64,000 nucleotides of DNA, from contig JABACO010000008.1 of the NCBI GenBank assembly GCA_013339895.1, forward strand, positions 3,303,490 to 3,367,489, given 5' to 3'. Below, in pieces: positions 32,501 to 48,100 of the stretch. Within the stretch, counting starts at the first letter, position 1. The number at the start of each line of letters is the position of its first letter. Origin of the DNA: Ephydatia muelleri. Its lineage: Eukaryota > Porifera > Demospongiae > Spongillida > Spongillidae. The position numbers were made by a program, and so were the translations under genes. The notes under the pieces are model-generated. The model worked only from the letters and a program-made list of their open reading frames with translations, was not told where the DNA came from and did no database searches.

Positions 32501-35500
32501 AAGCACAGTAGTGCAATGCATTCCAATTAAATTGCGTATGATAAACATTATTGCGCAATGCATTTGGATAGCGTTGCTTATGTTAATCATAGTTGTGAAT
32601 AGCACTGTGATTGCTTTGCTTATGATAAGCATAATTGTTCAATGCATTGGAATAAATTTGCTGATGATAAGAATAGTTGTGCAATGCATTTGGATTGCGA
32701 TGCTTATGTTAACCAAAGTTGTGCAAAGCACTGTGATTGCTTTGCTTATGATAAACAATGTTGTGCAATGCATTGGATTTATATTGCTTATGATAATATT
32801 AGATGTGCAATGCATTAGGATTGTAGTGCTTATGTTAACCATCGTTGTGCAATGCACTGTGATTGATTTGCTTATGATAAGCATAGTTATGCATTGCATT
32901 GGAATTAAATTGCTTATGATAAGAATAGTTGTGGAATGCAATTGGATTGCAGTGCTTATGATAACCATAGTTGTGCAATGCACTGTGATAGCGATTCTTA
33001 CTATAAGCATAGTTGTGCCATGCATTGGAATTTAATCTCTTATGACAAGCATAGTTGTTCACTGCATTGGAATTAAATGGCTAATGATAAGCATCGTTAT
33101 GCAATGCATAGGAGTATAATGGCTTATGATAAGCACAGTAGTGCAATGCATTGCAATTAAATTGCTTATGATAAACATAATTCTGTAAAGCATTTGGATT
33201 GCGGTGCTGATGATAACCATAGTTGTGCAATGAATGCACTGTTATCGATAGCTTTTCGTACGCCATGCATTGGAATTTAATTTCTTATGATAAGCATAGT
33301 TGTTCACTGCATTGGAATTAAATGGCTTATGATAAGTATCGTTATGCAATGCATAGGAATATAATTCCCTTTAATAAGCACAGTAGTGCAATGCATTCCA
33401 ATTAAATTGCGTATGATAAACAATTTTGTGCAATGCATTTGGATAGCGTTGCGTATGTTAACCACAGTTGTGCATAGCACTGTGATTGCTTTGCTTATGA
33501 TAAGCATAATTGTGCTATGCATGGGAATCAATTTGTTGATGATAAGAATAGTTGTGCAATGCATTTGGATTGCGGTGCTTATGATAACCATAGTTGTGCA
33601 ATGCACTGTGACAGATTATCTTACGATAAGCATAGTTGTGCCATGCATTCGAATTTAATTTCTTATGATAAGCATAGTTGTGCACTGCATTGGAATTAAA
33701 TGGCTTATGAAAAGCATCGTTATGCAATGCATAGGAATATAATGGCTTATGATAAGCACAGTAGTGCAATGCATTGCAATTAAATTGCGTATGATACACA
33801 TAACTGTGCAATGCATTTGGATTGTGGTGCGATAGTTGTGCAATGCACTGTGATTGCTTTGCTTATGATAAGCATAATTGTACAATGCGTTGAAATTAAA
33901 TTGCTGATGATAAGAATAGTTGTGCAATGCATTTGGATTGCGGAGCCTATGTTAACCATAGTTGTGCAATGCGCTGTGATTGCTTTGTTTATGATAAGCA
34001 TAATTGTGCAATTCATTGGAATTACATTGCATATGGTAGTGCATTCATTGGAATTAAATTGCTTATGATAAACATAGTTGTGCAATGCATTGGGATTGTG
34101 TTGCTTATGCTTAGCTTAGTTGTGCAATGCACTGTTATAACTTTTCTGATGAATATGCATTGTTGTGCCATGCATTGGAATTAAATTGATTATGATAAGA
34201 ATAGTAGTGCAATGCATTGGGAATTAAATTGCTTATGATAAGAATAGTTGTGTAATACATTTGGATTGCGATCCTTATGTTAGCCATAGTTGTACAATGC
34301 ACTGCGATTGCTTTACTTATGATAAGCATAGCTGTGCCATGCATTAGAATAAAATTTCTAACAATAAACAATGTTATGCAATGCATTGGAATTAAATTGC
34401 TTATGATAAGAATAGTAGTGCAATGCATTGGAATTACATTGCTTATGATAATAAGCTTAGTTGTGCAATGCATTGGAATTAAATTGCATATGATAAGAAT
34501 ATATGTGTATTTGGATTGCGGTGCTTATGTTAACCATAGTTGTGCAATGCACTGTGATTGCTTTGCTTATGATAAGCATAGTTGTGCAATGCATTGGAAA
34601 TAAAATGCTTATGATAATCGTAGTTGTGCAAAGTATTTGGATTGCGTTTCTTATGTTAATCATAGTTGTGCAATGCACTGTAATAGCTTATCTTACGATA
34701 AGCATAGTTGTACAATGCATTGGAATTAAATTGCGTATGATAAACATAATTGTGCAATGCATTTGGATTGCGGTTTTGATGATTACCATAGTTGTGCAAT
34801 GCACTGTGATAGCTTTTATTACGATAAGCATAGTTGTGCCATGAATTGGAATTTAATTTCTTATGATAAGCATAGTTGTGCCATGCATTGGAATTTAATT
34901 TCTTATAAGCATAGTTGTTCACTGCATTGGAATTAAATGGCTTATGATAAGCATCGTTATGCAATGCATAGGAATATAATGGCTTATGATAAGCACAGTA
35001 GTGCAATGCATTGCAATTAAATTGCGTGTGATAAACATAATTGTGAAATGCATTTGGATAGCGTTGCTTATGTTAACCATAGTTGTGCATAGCACTGTGA
35101 TTGCTTTGCTTATGATAAACATAATTGTGCAATGCATTGGAATTAATTTGCTGATGATAAGAATAGTTGTGCAATGCATTTGGATTGCGGTGCTTGTGTT
35201 AACCATAGTTGTGCAATGCACTGTGATTGCTTTGCTTATAATAAACAATGTTGTGCAATGCATTGGTTTTAAATTGCTTATGATAAGAATAGATGTGCAT
35301 TGCATTTGGATTGTGGGGCTTATATTAATCATAATTGTGCAATGCACTGTTATTGATTTGCTTATGATAAGCATAGCTGTGCCATGCATTGGAATTAAAC
35401 TTCTTATGATTAGCATAGTTGTGCAATACATTGGAAATAAATTGCTTATGATAAGCACAGTTGTGCGTTGCATTGCTTATGACAAGCAACGGTGTGCAAT

Positions 35501-38500
35501 GCGTAGCTAATGATAAGCATTGCTGATGATAAGCATAGGTGTGCAATTAATTCGATATGAATTTCGAACGATAAACATTGTTATGCAATGCATTGGAATT
35601 GAATGGCTTATGTGATAAGAATAGTAGTGCAATCCATTGGAATTAAATTGCTTATGATATCAATATTTGTGTAATGCATTTGGATTACGGTGCTTATGTT
35701 AACCATAGTTGTGCATTATACTGTGATTGGATTGCTTTTGATAAGTATAGTTGTGCAATGCATTGGAAATTAAATGCTTATTATAAACGTTGTTGTGCAA
35801 AGTATTTGGATTGCGTGTCTATGTTAATCATGGTTGTGCAGTGCACTGTAGTTGTGCCATGTATTGGAATTTAATTTCTTATGATAAGCATAGTTGTGCA
35901 CTGCATTGGAATTAAATGGCTTATGATAAGCATCGTTATGCAATGCATAGGAAATAATGGCTTTTGATATGCACAGTAGTGCAATGCATTGCATTTAAAT
36001 TGCGTATGATAAACATAATTGTGCAATGCATTGGATAGCGTTGCTTACGTTAATAATAGTTGTGAATAGTACTGTCATAGCTTATCGTTAGTTGTGCAAT
36101 GCATAGGAGAATAATGGCGTATGATAAGCACAGTAGTGCAATGCATTCCAATTAAATTGCGTATGATAAACATTAATGCGCACTGCATTTGGATAGCGTT
36201 GCTTATGTTAATCATAGTTGTGCAAAGCACTGTGATTGCTTTGCTTATGATAAGCATAATTGTGCAATGCATTGGAATAAATTTGCTGATGATAAGAATA
36301 GTTGTGCAATGCATTTGGATTGCGATGCTTATGTTAACCAAAGTTGTGCAAAGCACTGTGATTGCTTTGCTTATGATAAACAATGTTGTGCAATGCATTG
36401 GATTTATATTGCTTATGATAATTTTAGATGTGCAATGCATTTGGATTGTGTTCCTTATGTTAACCATAATTGTGCAATCCACTGTTATTGATTTGCTTAT
36501 AAGCATAGCTGTGCCATGCATTGGAATTAAACTTCTTATGATTGGCATAGTTGTGCAATACATTGAAATTAAATTGCTTATGATAAGCACAGTTGTGCAT
36601 TGCATTGCTTATGACAAGCAACGGTGTGCATTGCGTTGCTAATGATAAGCATTGCTTATGATAAGCATAGGTGTGCAATTAATTCGATATGAATTTCTAC
36701 CGATAAACATTGTTATGCAATGCATTGGAATTAAATGGCTTATGATAAGAATAGTAGTGCAATGCATTGGAATTAAATTGCTTATGATATCAATATTTGT
36801 GTAATGCATTTGGATTGCGGTGCTTATGTTAACCATAGTTGTGCAGTATACTGTGATTGCTTTGCTTATGATAATCATAGTTGTGCAATGCATTGGAAAT
36901 TAAATGCTTATTATAAAAGTTGTTGTGCAAAGTATTTGGATTGCGTTTCTTATGTTAATCATCATTGTGCAATGCACTGTAGTTGTGCCATGCATTGGAA
37001 TATAATTTCTAATGATAAGCATAGTTGTGCACTGCATTGGAATTAAATGGCTTATGATAAGCATAGTTGTGCACTGCATTGGAATTAAATAGCTTATGAT
37101 AAGCATCGTTATGCAATGCATAGGAAATAATGGCTTTTGATAAGCACAGTAGTGAAATGCATTGCAATTAAATTGCGTATGATAAACATAATTGTGCAAT
37201 GCATTGGATAGCGTTGCTTACGTTAATAATAGTTGTACATAGCACTGTGATAGCTTATCGTTAGTTGTGCAATGCAAAGGAGTATAATGGCGTATGATAA
37301 GCACAGTAGTGCAATGCATTCCAATTAAATTGCGTATGATAAACATTATTGTGCAATGCATTTGGATAGCGTTGCTTATGTTAACCATAGTTGTGCATAG
37401 CACTGTGATTGCTTTGCTTATGATAAGCATAGTTGTGCATTGCATTGGAATTAAATTGCTTATGATAAGAATAGTTGTGCAATGCATTTGGATTGCAGTG
37501 CTTATGATAACCATAATTATGCAATGCACTGTGATAGCTTTTCTTACTATAAGCATAGTTGTGCCATGCAGTGGAATTTAATTTCTTATGATAAGCATAG
37601 TTGTGCACTGCATTGGAATTAAATGGCTTATAATAAGCATCGTTATGCAATGCATAGGAATATAATGGCTTATGATAAGCACAGTAGTGCAATGCATTGC
37701 AATTAAATTGCGTATGATAAACATAATTGTGCAATGCGTTGCTTTTGTTAACCATAGTTGTGCAATGCACTGTGATTACTTTGTGTATGATAAGCATAAT
37801 TGTGCAATGCATTGGAATTAATTTGCTTATGCTAAACATAGTTAAGCAATGCATTTGGATTGCGTTGCTTATGTTAAGCATAGTTGTGCAGTGCACTTTG
37901 ATAGCTTTTCTTATGATAAGCATAGCTGTGCCATGCATTGGAATTAAACTTCTTATGATTAACAAAGTTGTGCAATGCATTGAAATTAATTTGCTTATGC
38001 TAAACATAGTTAAGCAATGCATTTGGATTGCGTTGCTTATGTTAAGCATAGTTGTGCAATGCACTTTGATAGCTTTTCTTATGAAAAGCATAGCTGTGCC
38101 ATGCATTGGAATTAAACTTCTTATGATTAACAAAGTTGTGCAATGCATTGAAATTAAATTGCTTATGATAAGCACAGTTGTGCATTGCATTGCTTATGAC
38201 AAGCAACGGTGTGCAATGCGTTGCTAATGATAAGCATAGTTGTGCGATGCATAGCTGATGATAAGGATAGGTGTGCAATTAATTCGATTTGAATTTCTAA
38301 CGATAAACATTGTTATGCAATGCATTGGAATTAAATGGCTTATGATAAGAATAGTAGTGCAATGCATTGGAATTAAATTGCTTATGATAAACATAGTTGT
38401 GCAATGCATTGGAATTAAATTGCTTATGATAAGAATATTTGTGTAATGCATTTGGATTGCGGTGCTTATGTTAACCATAGTTGTGCAATGCGCTGTAATT

Positions 38501-41500
38501 GCTTTGCTTATGATAAGCATAGTTGTGCAATGCATTGGGAAATAAAATACTTATGATAATCGTAGTTGTGCAAAGTATTTGGATTGCGTTTCTTATGATA
38601 ATCATAGTTGTGCAATGCACTGTGATAGCTTATTTTACGATAAGCTTAGTTGTGCAATGCATAGAAATATAATGGCGTATGATAAGAACAGTAGTGCAAT
38701 GCATTGCAATTACATTGCGTATGATGAACATAATTGTGCAATGCATTTTGATTGCGGTGCTGATGATTACCATAGTTGTGCAATGCACTGTGATAGCTTT
38801 TATTACGATAAGCATAGTTGTGCCATGCATTGGAATTTAATTTCTTATGATAAGCATAGTTGTGCACTGCATTGGAATTTAATGGCTTATGATAAGCATC
38901 GTTATGCAATGCATTGGAATATAATGGCTTATGATAAGCACAGTAGTGCAATGCATTGCAATTAAGTTGCGTATGATAAACATAATTGTGCAATGCATTT
39001 AGATAGCGTTGCTTATGTTAACCATAGTTGTGCATAGCACTGTGATTGCTTTGCTTATGATAAGTATAATTGTGCAATGCATTGGAATTAAATTGCATAT
39101 GATAAACATAGTTGTGCAATGCATTGGAATCAAATGGCTTATGATAAGAATAGTAGTGCAATGCATTGGAATTAAATTGCTTATGATAAGCATAGTTGTG
39201 CAATGCATTGGAATTAAGTTGCTTATGATAAGCATAGTTGTGCAATGCATTGGAATTAAATTGCTTATGATAAGAATAGTTGTGTAATGGATTTGGTTTG
39301 CGGTGCTTATGTTAGCGTAGTTGTGCAATGCACTGTGATTTATTTCCTTATGATAAGCATAGTTGTGCATTGCATTGGAAATAAAATGCTTATGATAATC
39401 GTAGTTGTGCAAAGTATTTGGATTGCGTTGCTTATGTTAATCATAGTTGTGCAATGCACTGTGATAGCTTTTCTTACGATAAGCATAGTTGTGCAATGCA
39501 TAGGAATATAATGGCGTATGATAAGCACAGTAGTGCAATGCATTGGAATTTAATTGCGCATCATAAACATAGTTGTGCAATGCATTTGGATGATGCGCTG
39601 TGATTGCTTTGTTTATGATAATCATAGTTGTGCATTTCTTTAGAATTAAATCGCATATGATAAGCATAGTTGTGCATTTCTTTAGAATTAAATCGCATTT
39701 GATAAGCATAGTAGTGCAATGCATTGAAATTAAATTGCTTATGATAAGCATAAATGTGCAATGCATTTGGAATGCGTTGCTTATGTTAGGCATAGTTGTG
39801 TAATGCACTGTGATAGCTTTTCTTATGATTAGCTTAGTTGGCCATGCATTGGAATTAAATTGCTATAAGCATAGTTGTGCCACGCATTGGATTTAAATTG
39901 CTTATGATAAGCATAGTTGTGCTATGCATTGGAATTAAATTACTTATAAGCATAGTTGTGCAATGCATTGGATTTAAATTGCTTAAGATAAGCATAGTTT
40001 TGCCTTGCATTGGAATTGAATTGCTTATATTAAGCAATGCATTGGAATATAATGGCTTATGATAAGCAGAGTAGTGTAATGCATTGCAATTAAATTGCGT
40101 ATAATAAACATAGTTGTGCAATGCATTTGGATTGCGTTGCTTATGTTAACCATAGTTGTGCATAGCACTGTGATTGCTTTGCTTATGATAAGCATAATTG
40201 TGCAATGCATTGGAATTAATTTGCTGATATCAAGAATAGATGTGCATTGCATTTGGATTGTGGTGCTTATGTTAACCATAATTGTGCAATGCACTGTTAT
40301 TGATTTGATTATGATAAGCATAGCTGTGCCATGCATTGGAATTAAACTTCTTATGATTAGCATAGTTGTGCAATACATTGGAAATAAATTGCTTATAAGC
40401 ATAGCTGTGCCATGCATTGGAATTAAACTTCTTATGATTAGCATAGTTGTACAATACATTGAAATTAAATTGCTTATGATAAGCACAGTTGTGCATTGCA
40501 TTGCTTATGACAAGCAACGGTGTGCATTGCGTTGCTAATGATAAGCATTGCTTATGATAAGCATAGGTGTACAATTAATTCGATATGAATTTCTAACGAT
40601 AAACATTGTTAGGCAATGCATTGGAATTAAATGGCTTATGATAAGAATAGTAGTGCAATCCATTGGAATTAAATTGCTTATGATATCAATATTAGTGTAA
40701 TGCATTTGGATTGCGGTGCTTATGTTAACCATAGTTGTGCAGTATACTGTGATTGCATAGCTTATGATAAGCATAGTTGTGCAATGCATTGGAAATTTAA
40801 TGCTTATTATAAACGTTGTTGTGCAAAGTATTTGGATTGCGGTTCTATGTTAATCATAGTTGTGCAATGCACTGTAGTTGTGCCATGCATTGGAATTTAA
40901 TTTCTTATGATAAGCATAGTTGTGCACTGCATTGGAATTAAATGGCTTATGATAAGCATAGTTGTGCACTGCATTGGAATTAAATAGCTTATGATAAGCA
41001 TCGTTATGCAATGCATTGGAAATAATGGCTTTTGATAAGCACAGTAGTGCAATGCATTGCAATTAAATTGCGTATGATAAACATAATTGTGCAATGCATT
41101 GGATAGCGTTGCTTACGTTATAAAATAGTTGTACATAGCACTGTGATAGCTTATCGTTAGTTGTGCAATGCAAAGGAGTATAATGGCGTATGATAAGCAC
41201 AGTAGTGCAATGCATTCCAATTAAATTGCGTATGATAAACATTATTGTGCAATGCATTTGGATAGCGTTGCTTATGTTAACCATAGTTGTGCATAGCACT
41301 GTGATTGCTTTGCTTATGATAAGCATAGTTGTGCATTGCATTGGAATTAAAATGCTTATGATAAGAATAGTTGTGCAATGCATTTGGATTGCAGTGCTTA
41401 TGATAACCATAATCATGCAATGCACTGTGATAGCTTTTCTTACTATAAGCATAGTTGTGCCATGCAGTGGAATTTAATTTCTTATGATAAGCACAGTTGT

Positions 41501-44400
41501 GCACTGCATTGGAATTAAATGGCTTATGATAAGCATCGTTATGCAATGCATAGGAATATAATGGCTTATGATAAGCACAGTAGTGCAATGCATTGCAATT
41601 AAATTGCGTATGATAAACATAATTGTGCAATGCGTTGCTTTTGTTAACCATAGTTGTGCAATGCACTGTGATTACTTTGTGTATGATAAGCATAATTGTG
41701 CAATGCATTTGAATTAATTTGCTTATGCTAAACATAGTTAAGCAATGCATTTGGATTGCGTTGCTTATGTTAAGCATAGTTGTGCAGTGCACTTTGATAG
41801 CTATTCTTATGATAAGCATAGCTGTGCCATGCATTGGAATTAAACTTCTTATGATTAACAAAGTTGTGCAATGCATTTAAATTAATTTGCTTATGCTAAA
41901 CATAGTTAAGCAATGCATTTGGATTGCGTTACTTATGTTAAGCATAGTTGTGCAATGCACTTTGATAGCTTTTCTTATGAAAAGCATAGCTGTGCCATGC
42001 ATTGGAATTAAACTTCTTATGATTAACAAAGTTGTGCAATGCATTGAAATTAAATTGCTTATGATAAGCACAGTTGTGCATTGCATTGCTTATGACAAGC
42101 AACGGTGTGCAATGCGTTGCTAATGATAAGCATAGTTGTGTGATGCATAGCTGATGATAAAAATAGGTGTGCAATTAATTCGATTTGAATTTCTAACGAT
42201 AAACATTGTTATGCAATGCATTGGAATTAAATGGCTTATGATAAGAATAGTAGTGCAATGCATTGGAATTAAATTGCTTATGATAAACATAGTTGTGCAA
42301 TGCATTGGAATTAAATTGCTTATGATAAGAATATTTGTGTAATGCACTGTGATAGCTTTTATTACGATAAGCATAGTTGTGCCATGCATTGGAATTTAAT
42401 TTCGTATGATAAGCATAGTTGTGCACTGCATTGGAATTTAATGGCTTATGATAAGCATCGTTATGCAATGCATTGGAATATAATGGCTTATGATAAGCAC
42501 AGTAGTGCAATGCATTGCAATTAAGTTGCGTATGATAAACATAATTGTGCAATGCATTTAGATAGCGTTGCTTATGTTAACCATAGTTGTGCATAGCACT
42601 GTGATTGCTTTGCTTATGATAAGTATAATTGTGCAATGCATTGGAATTAAATTGCATATGATAAACATAGTTGTGCAATGCATTGGAATCAAATGGCTTA
42701 TGATAAGAATAGTAGTGTAATGCATTGGAATTAAACTGCTTATGATAAGCGTAGTTGTGCATTGCATTGGAAATAAAATGCTTATGATAATCGTAGTTGT
42801 GCAAAGTATTTGGATTGCGTTGCTTATGTTAATCATAGTTGTGCAATGCACTGTGATAGCTTTTCTTACGATAAGCATAGTTGTGCAATGCATAGGAATA
42901 TAATGGCGTATGATAAGCAAAGTAGTGCAATGCATTGGAATTTAATTGCGCATCATAAACATAGTTGTGCAATGCATTTGGATTGCGTTGCTTATGTTAA
43001 CCATAATTGTGCAATGCGCTGTGATTGTTTTGTTTATGATAAGCATAGTTGTGCATTTCTTTAGAATTAAATTGCATATGATAAGCATAGTAGTGCAATG
43101 CATTGAGATTAAATTGCTGATGATAAGAATAGTTGTGCAATGCATTTGGATTGCGGTGCTTATGTTAACCATAGTTGTGCACTGCATTGGAATTAAATGG
43201 CTTATGATAAGCATCGTTATGCAATGCATAGGAATATAATGGCTTATGATAAGCACAGTAGTGCAATGCATTGCAATTAAGTTGCGTATGATAAACATAA
43301 TTGTGCAATGAATTTAGATAGCGTTGTTTATGTTAACCATAGTTGTGCATAGCACTGTTATTTTTTTTGCTTATGATAAGCATAATTGTGCAATGCATTG
43401 GAATTAATTTGCTGATGATAAGAATAACTAGTTGTGCAATGCATTTGGATTGCGGTGCTTATGTTAACCATAGTTGTGCAATGCACTGTCATTGATTTGC
43501 TTATGATAAGCATAGTTGTGCATTGCATTGAAATTAAATGGCTTATGATAAGAATAGTTGTGCAATGCATTTTGATTGCAGTGCTGATGATAACCATAGT
43601 TGTGCAATGCATTGGAAATATAATGCTTATGATAATCGTAGTTGTGCAAAGTATTTGGATTGCGTTTCTTATGATAATCATAGTTGTGCAATGCACTGTG
43701 ATATTTTAGTTGTGCAATGCATAGAAAAATAATGGCGTATGATTAGCACAGTAGTGCAATGCATTGCAATTAAAATGCGTATAATAAACATAATTGTGCA
43801 ATGCATTTGGATAGCGTTGCTTATGTTAACCATACTTGTGCATGGCACTGTTATTGATTTGCTTATGATAAGCATAGTTGTGCATTGCATTGAAATTAAA
43901 TTGCTTATGATAAGATTAGTTGTGCAATGCATTTTGATTGCAGTGCTGATGATAACCATAGTTGTGCAATGCACTGTGATAGCTTTTCTTACTATAAGCA
44001 TAGTTGTGCCATGCATTGGAATTTAATTTCTTATGATAAGCATAGTTGTGCACTGCATTGGAATTAAATGGCTTATGATAAGCACCGTTATGCAATGCAA
44101 AGGAATATAATGGCTAATGAATTGCTTATGATAAGAATAGTTGTGTAATGCATTTGGATTGCGGTGCTTATGTTCGCGTAGTTGTGCAATGCACTGTGAT
44201 TGCTTTGCTTTTGATAAGCATAGTTGTGCATTGCATTGGAAATAAAATGCTTATGATAATCGTAGTTGTGCAAAGTATTTGGATTGCGTTGCTTATGTTA
44301 ATCATAGTTGTGCAATGCACTGTGATAGCTTTTCTTACGACAAGCATAGTTGTGCAATGCATAGGAATATAATGGCGTATGATAAGCACAGTAGTGCAAT
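29600..44400 (+). repeat. Higher-order repeat copies of about 3.5-3.9 kb
   Basis: Segments recur at large offsets. 30.1-30.4 kb matches 33.8-34.1 kb at 3696 bp. 31.49 kb matches 34.99 kb at 3497 bp, and 32.5 kb matches 36.1 kb at 3625 bp. 36.6-38.4 kb matches 40.5-42.3 kb at 3896 bp; that offset falls to 3559 and then 3392 bp, so the second copy lacks 337 and then 167 bp, close to 8 and 4 monomers. A marker phrase GACAAGCAACGGTGTGCA followed by AATTAATTCGAT flags each copy. Copies differ by scattered substitutions, so they are older than the 10-kb duplication to the right. Confidence 0.75.
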
Positions 44401-45164
44401 GCATTGGAATTTAATTGCGCATCATAAACATAGTTGTGCAATGCATTTGGATTGCTTATGTTAACCATAATTGAGCAATGCGCTGTGATTGCTTTGTTTA
44501 TGATAAGCATAGTTGTGCATGTCTTTAGAATTAAATTGCATATGATCAGCATAGTAGTGCAATGCATTGAAATTAAATTGCTTATGATAAGCATAAATGT
44601 GCAATGCATTTGGAATGCGTTGCTTATGTTAGGCATAGTTGTGTAATGCACTGTGATAGCTTTTCTTATGATAAGCTTAGTTGTGCCATGCATTGGAATT
44701 AAATTGTTTATAAGCATAGTTGTGCCATGCATTGGATTTAAATTGCTTATGATAAGCATAGTTGTGCCATGCATTGGAATTAAATTACTTTTAAGCATAG
44801 TTGTGCAATGCTATGGATTTAAATTGCTTAAGATAAGCATAGTTTTGCCTTGCATTGGAATTGAATTGCTTATATTAAGCAATGCATTGGAATATAATGG
44901 CTTATGATAAGCAGAGTAGTGTAATGCATTGCAATTAAATTGCGTATAATAAACATAGTTGTGCAATGCATTTGGATTGCGTTGCTTATGTTAACCATAG
45001 TTGTGCATAGCACTGTGATTGCTTTGCTTATGATAAGCATAATTGTGCAATGCATTGGAATTAATTTGCTGATGATAAGAATAGTTGTGCAATGCATTTG
45101 GATTGCGGTGCTTATGTTAACCATAGTTGTGCAATGCACTGTGATTGCTTTGCTTATGATAAAC

Positions 45165-48100
45165 ATAGTTGTGCAATGCATTGAAATTAAATTGCTTTTG
45201 ATAAGCACAGTTGTGCATTGCATTGCTTATGACAAGCAACGGTGTGCAATGCGTTTCTTATGATAAGCATGCATTGCTGATGATAAGCATAGGTGTGCAA
45301 TTAATTCGATTTGAATTTCTAACGATAAACATTGTTATGCAATGCATTGGAATCAAATGGCTTATGATAAGAATAGTAGTGCAATGCATTGGAATTAAAT
45401 TGCTTATGATAAGCATAGTTGTGCAATGCATTGGAATTAAATTGCTTATGATAAGAATAGTTGTGTAATGCATTTGGATTGCGGTGCTTATGTTAACCGT
45501 AGTTGTGCAATGCACTGTGATTGCTTTGCTTATGATAAGCATAGTTGTGCATTGCATTGGAAATATAATGCTTATGATAATCGTAGTTGTGCAAAGTATT
45601 TGGATTGCGTTGCTTATGTTAATCATAGTTGTGCAATGCACTGTGATAGCTTTTCTTACGATAAGCATAGTTGTGCAATGCATAGGAATATAATGGCGTA
45701 TGATAAGCACAGTAGTGCAATGCATTGGAATTTAATTGCGCATCATAAACATAGTTGTGCAATGCATTTGGATTGCGTTGCTTATGTTAACCATAATTGT
45801 GCAATGCGCTGTGATTGCTTTGTTTATGATAAGCATAGTTGTGCATTTCTTTAGAATTAAATAGCATATGATAAGCATAGTAGTGCAATACATTGAAATT
45901 AAATTGCTCATGATAAGCATAAATGTGCAATGCATTTGGAATGCGTTGCTTATGTTAAGCATAGTTGTGTAATGCACTGTGATAGCTTTTCTTATGATAA
46001 GCATAGTTGTGCCATGCATTGGAATTAAATTGCTTATAAGCATAGTTGTGCAATGCATTGGATTTAAATTGCTTAAGATAAGCATAGTTTTGCCATGCAT
46101 TGGAATTAAATTGCTTATATTAAGCAATGCATTGGAATATAATTGCTTATGATAAGCACAGTAGTGCAATGCATTGCAATTAAATTGCGTATAATAAACA
46201 TAGTTGTACAATGCATTTGGATTGCGTTGCTTATTTTAACCATAGTTGTGCAATGCACTGTGATTTCTTTGCTTATGATAAACATAGTTGTGCAATGCAT
46301 TGGAATTAAATTGCTTATGATAAGAATATTTGTGTAATGCATTTGGATTGCGGTGCTTATGTTAACCATAGTTGTGCAATGCACTGTGATTGCTTTGCTT
46401 ATGATAAGCATAGTTGTGCAATGCATTGGAATTGAATTGCTTATAAGCATAGTTGTGCAATGCATTGGAATTAAATTTCTTATGATAAACATAGTTGTGC
46501 AATGCATTGGAATTATATTGCTTTTGATAAGCACAGTTGTGCATTGCATTGCTTATGACAAGCAACGGTGTGCAATGCGTTTCTTATGATAAGCCTGCAT
46601 TGCTGATGATAAGCATAGGTGTGCAATTAATTCGATTTGAATTTCTAACGATAAACATTGTTATGCAATGCATTGGAATCAAATGGCTTATGATAAGAAT
46701 AGTAGTGCAATGCATTGGAATTAAATTGCTTATGATAAGCATAGTTGTGCCATGCATTGGAATTGAATTGCTTATAAGCATAGTTGTGCAATGCATTGGA
46801 ATTAAATTGATTATGATAAACATAGTTGTGCAATGCATTGGAATTAAATTGCTTTTGATAAGCACAGTTGTGCATTGCATTGCTTATGACAAGCAACGGT
46901 GTGCAATGCGTTTCTTATGATAAGCATGCATTGCTGATGATAAGCATAGGTGTGCAATTAATTCGATTTGAATTTCTAACGATAAACATTGTTATGCAAT
47001 GCATTGGAATCAAATGGCTTATGATAAGAATAGTAGTGCAATGCATTGGAATTAAATGGCTTATGATAAGCATAGTTGTGCAATGCATTGGAAATAAAAT
47101 GCTTATGATAATCGTAGTTGTGCAAAGTATTTGGATTGCGTTGCTTATGTTAATCATAGTTGTGCAATGCACTGTGATAGCTTTTCTTACGATAAGCATA
47201 GTTGTGCAATGCATAGGAATATAATGGCGTATGATAAGCACAGTAGTGCAATGCATTGGAATTTAATTGCGCATCATAAACATAGTTGTGCAATGCATTT
47301 GGATTGCGTTGCTTATGTTAACCATAATTGTGCAATGCGCTGTGATTGCTTTGTTTATGATAAGCATAGTTGTGCATTTCTTTAGAATTAAATTGCATAT
47401 GATAAGCATAGTAGTGCAATACATTGAAATTAAATTGCTCATGATAAGCATAAATGTGCAATGCATTTGGAATGCGTTGCTTATGTTAAGCATAGTTGTG
47501 TAATGCACTGTGATAGCTTTTCTTATGATAAGCATAGTTGTGCCATGCATTGGAATTAAATTGCTTATAAGCATAGTTGTGCAATGCATTGGATTTAAAT
47601 TGCTTAAGATAAGCATAGTTTTGCCATGCATTGGAATTAAATTGCTTATATTAAGCAATGCATTGGAATATAATTGCTTATGATAAGCACAGTAGTGCAA
47701 TGCATTGCAATTAAATTGCGTATAATAAACATAGTTGTACAATGCATTTGGATTGCGTTGCTTATTTTAACCATAGTTGTGCAATGCACTGTGATTTCTT
47801 TGCTTATGATAAACATAGTTGTGCAATGCATTGGAATTAAATTGTTTATGATAAGAATATTTGTGTAATGCATTTGGATTGCGGTGCTTATGTTAACCAT
47901 AGTTGTGCAATGCACTGTGATTGCTTTGCTTATGATAAGCATAGTTGTGCAATGCATTGGGAAATAAAATACTGATGATAATCGTAGTTGTGCAAAGTAT
48001 TTGGATTGCGTTTCTTATGATAATCATAGTTGTGCAATGCACTGTGATAGCTTATCTTACGATAAGCTTAGTTGTGCAATGCATAGAAATATAATGGCGT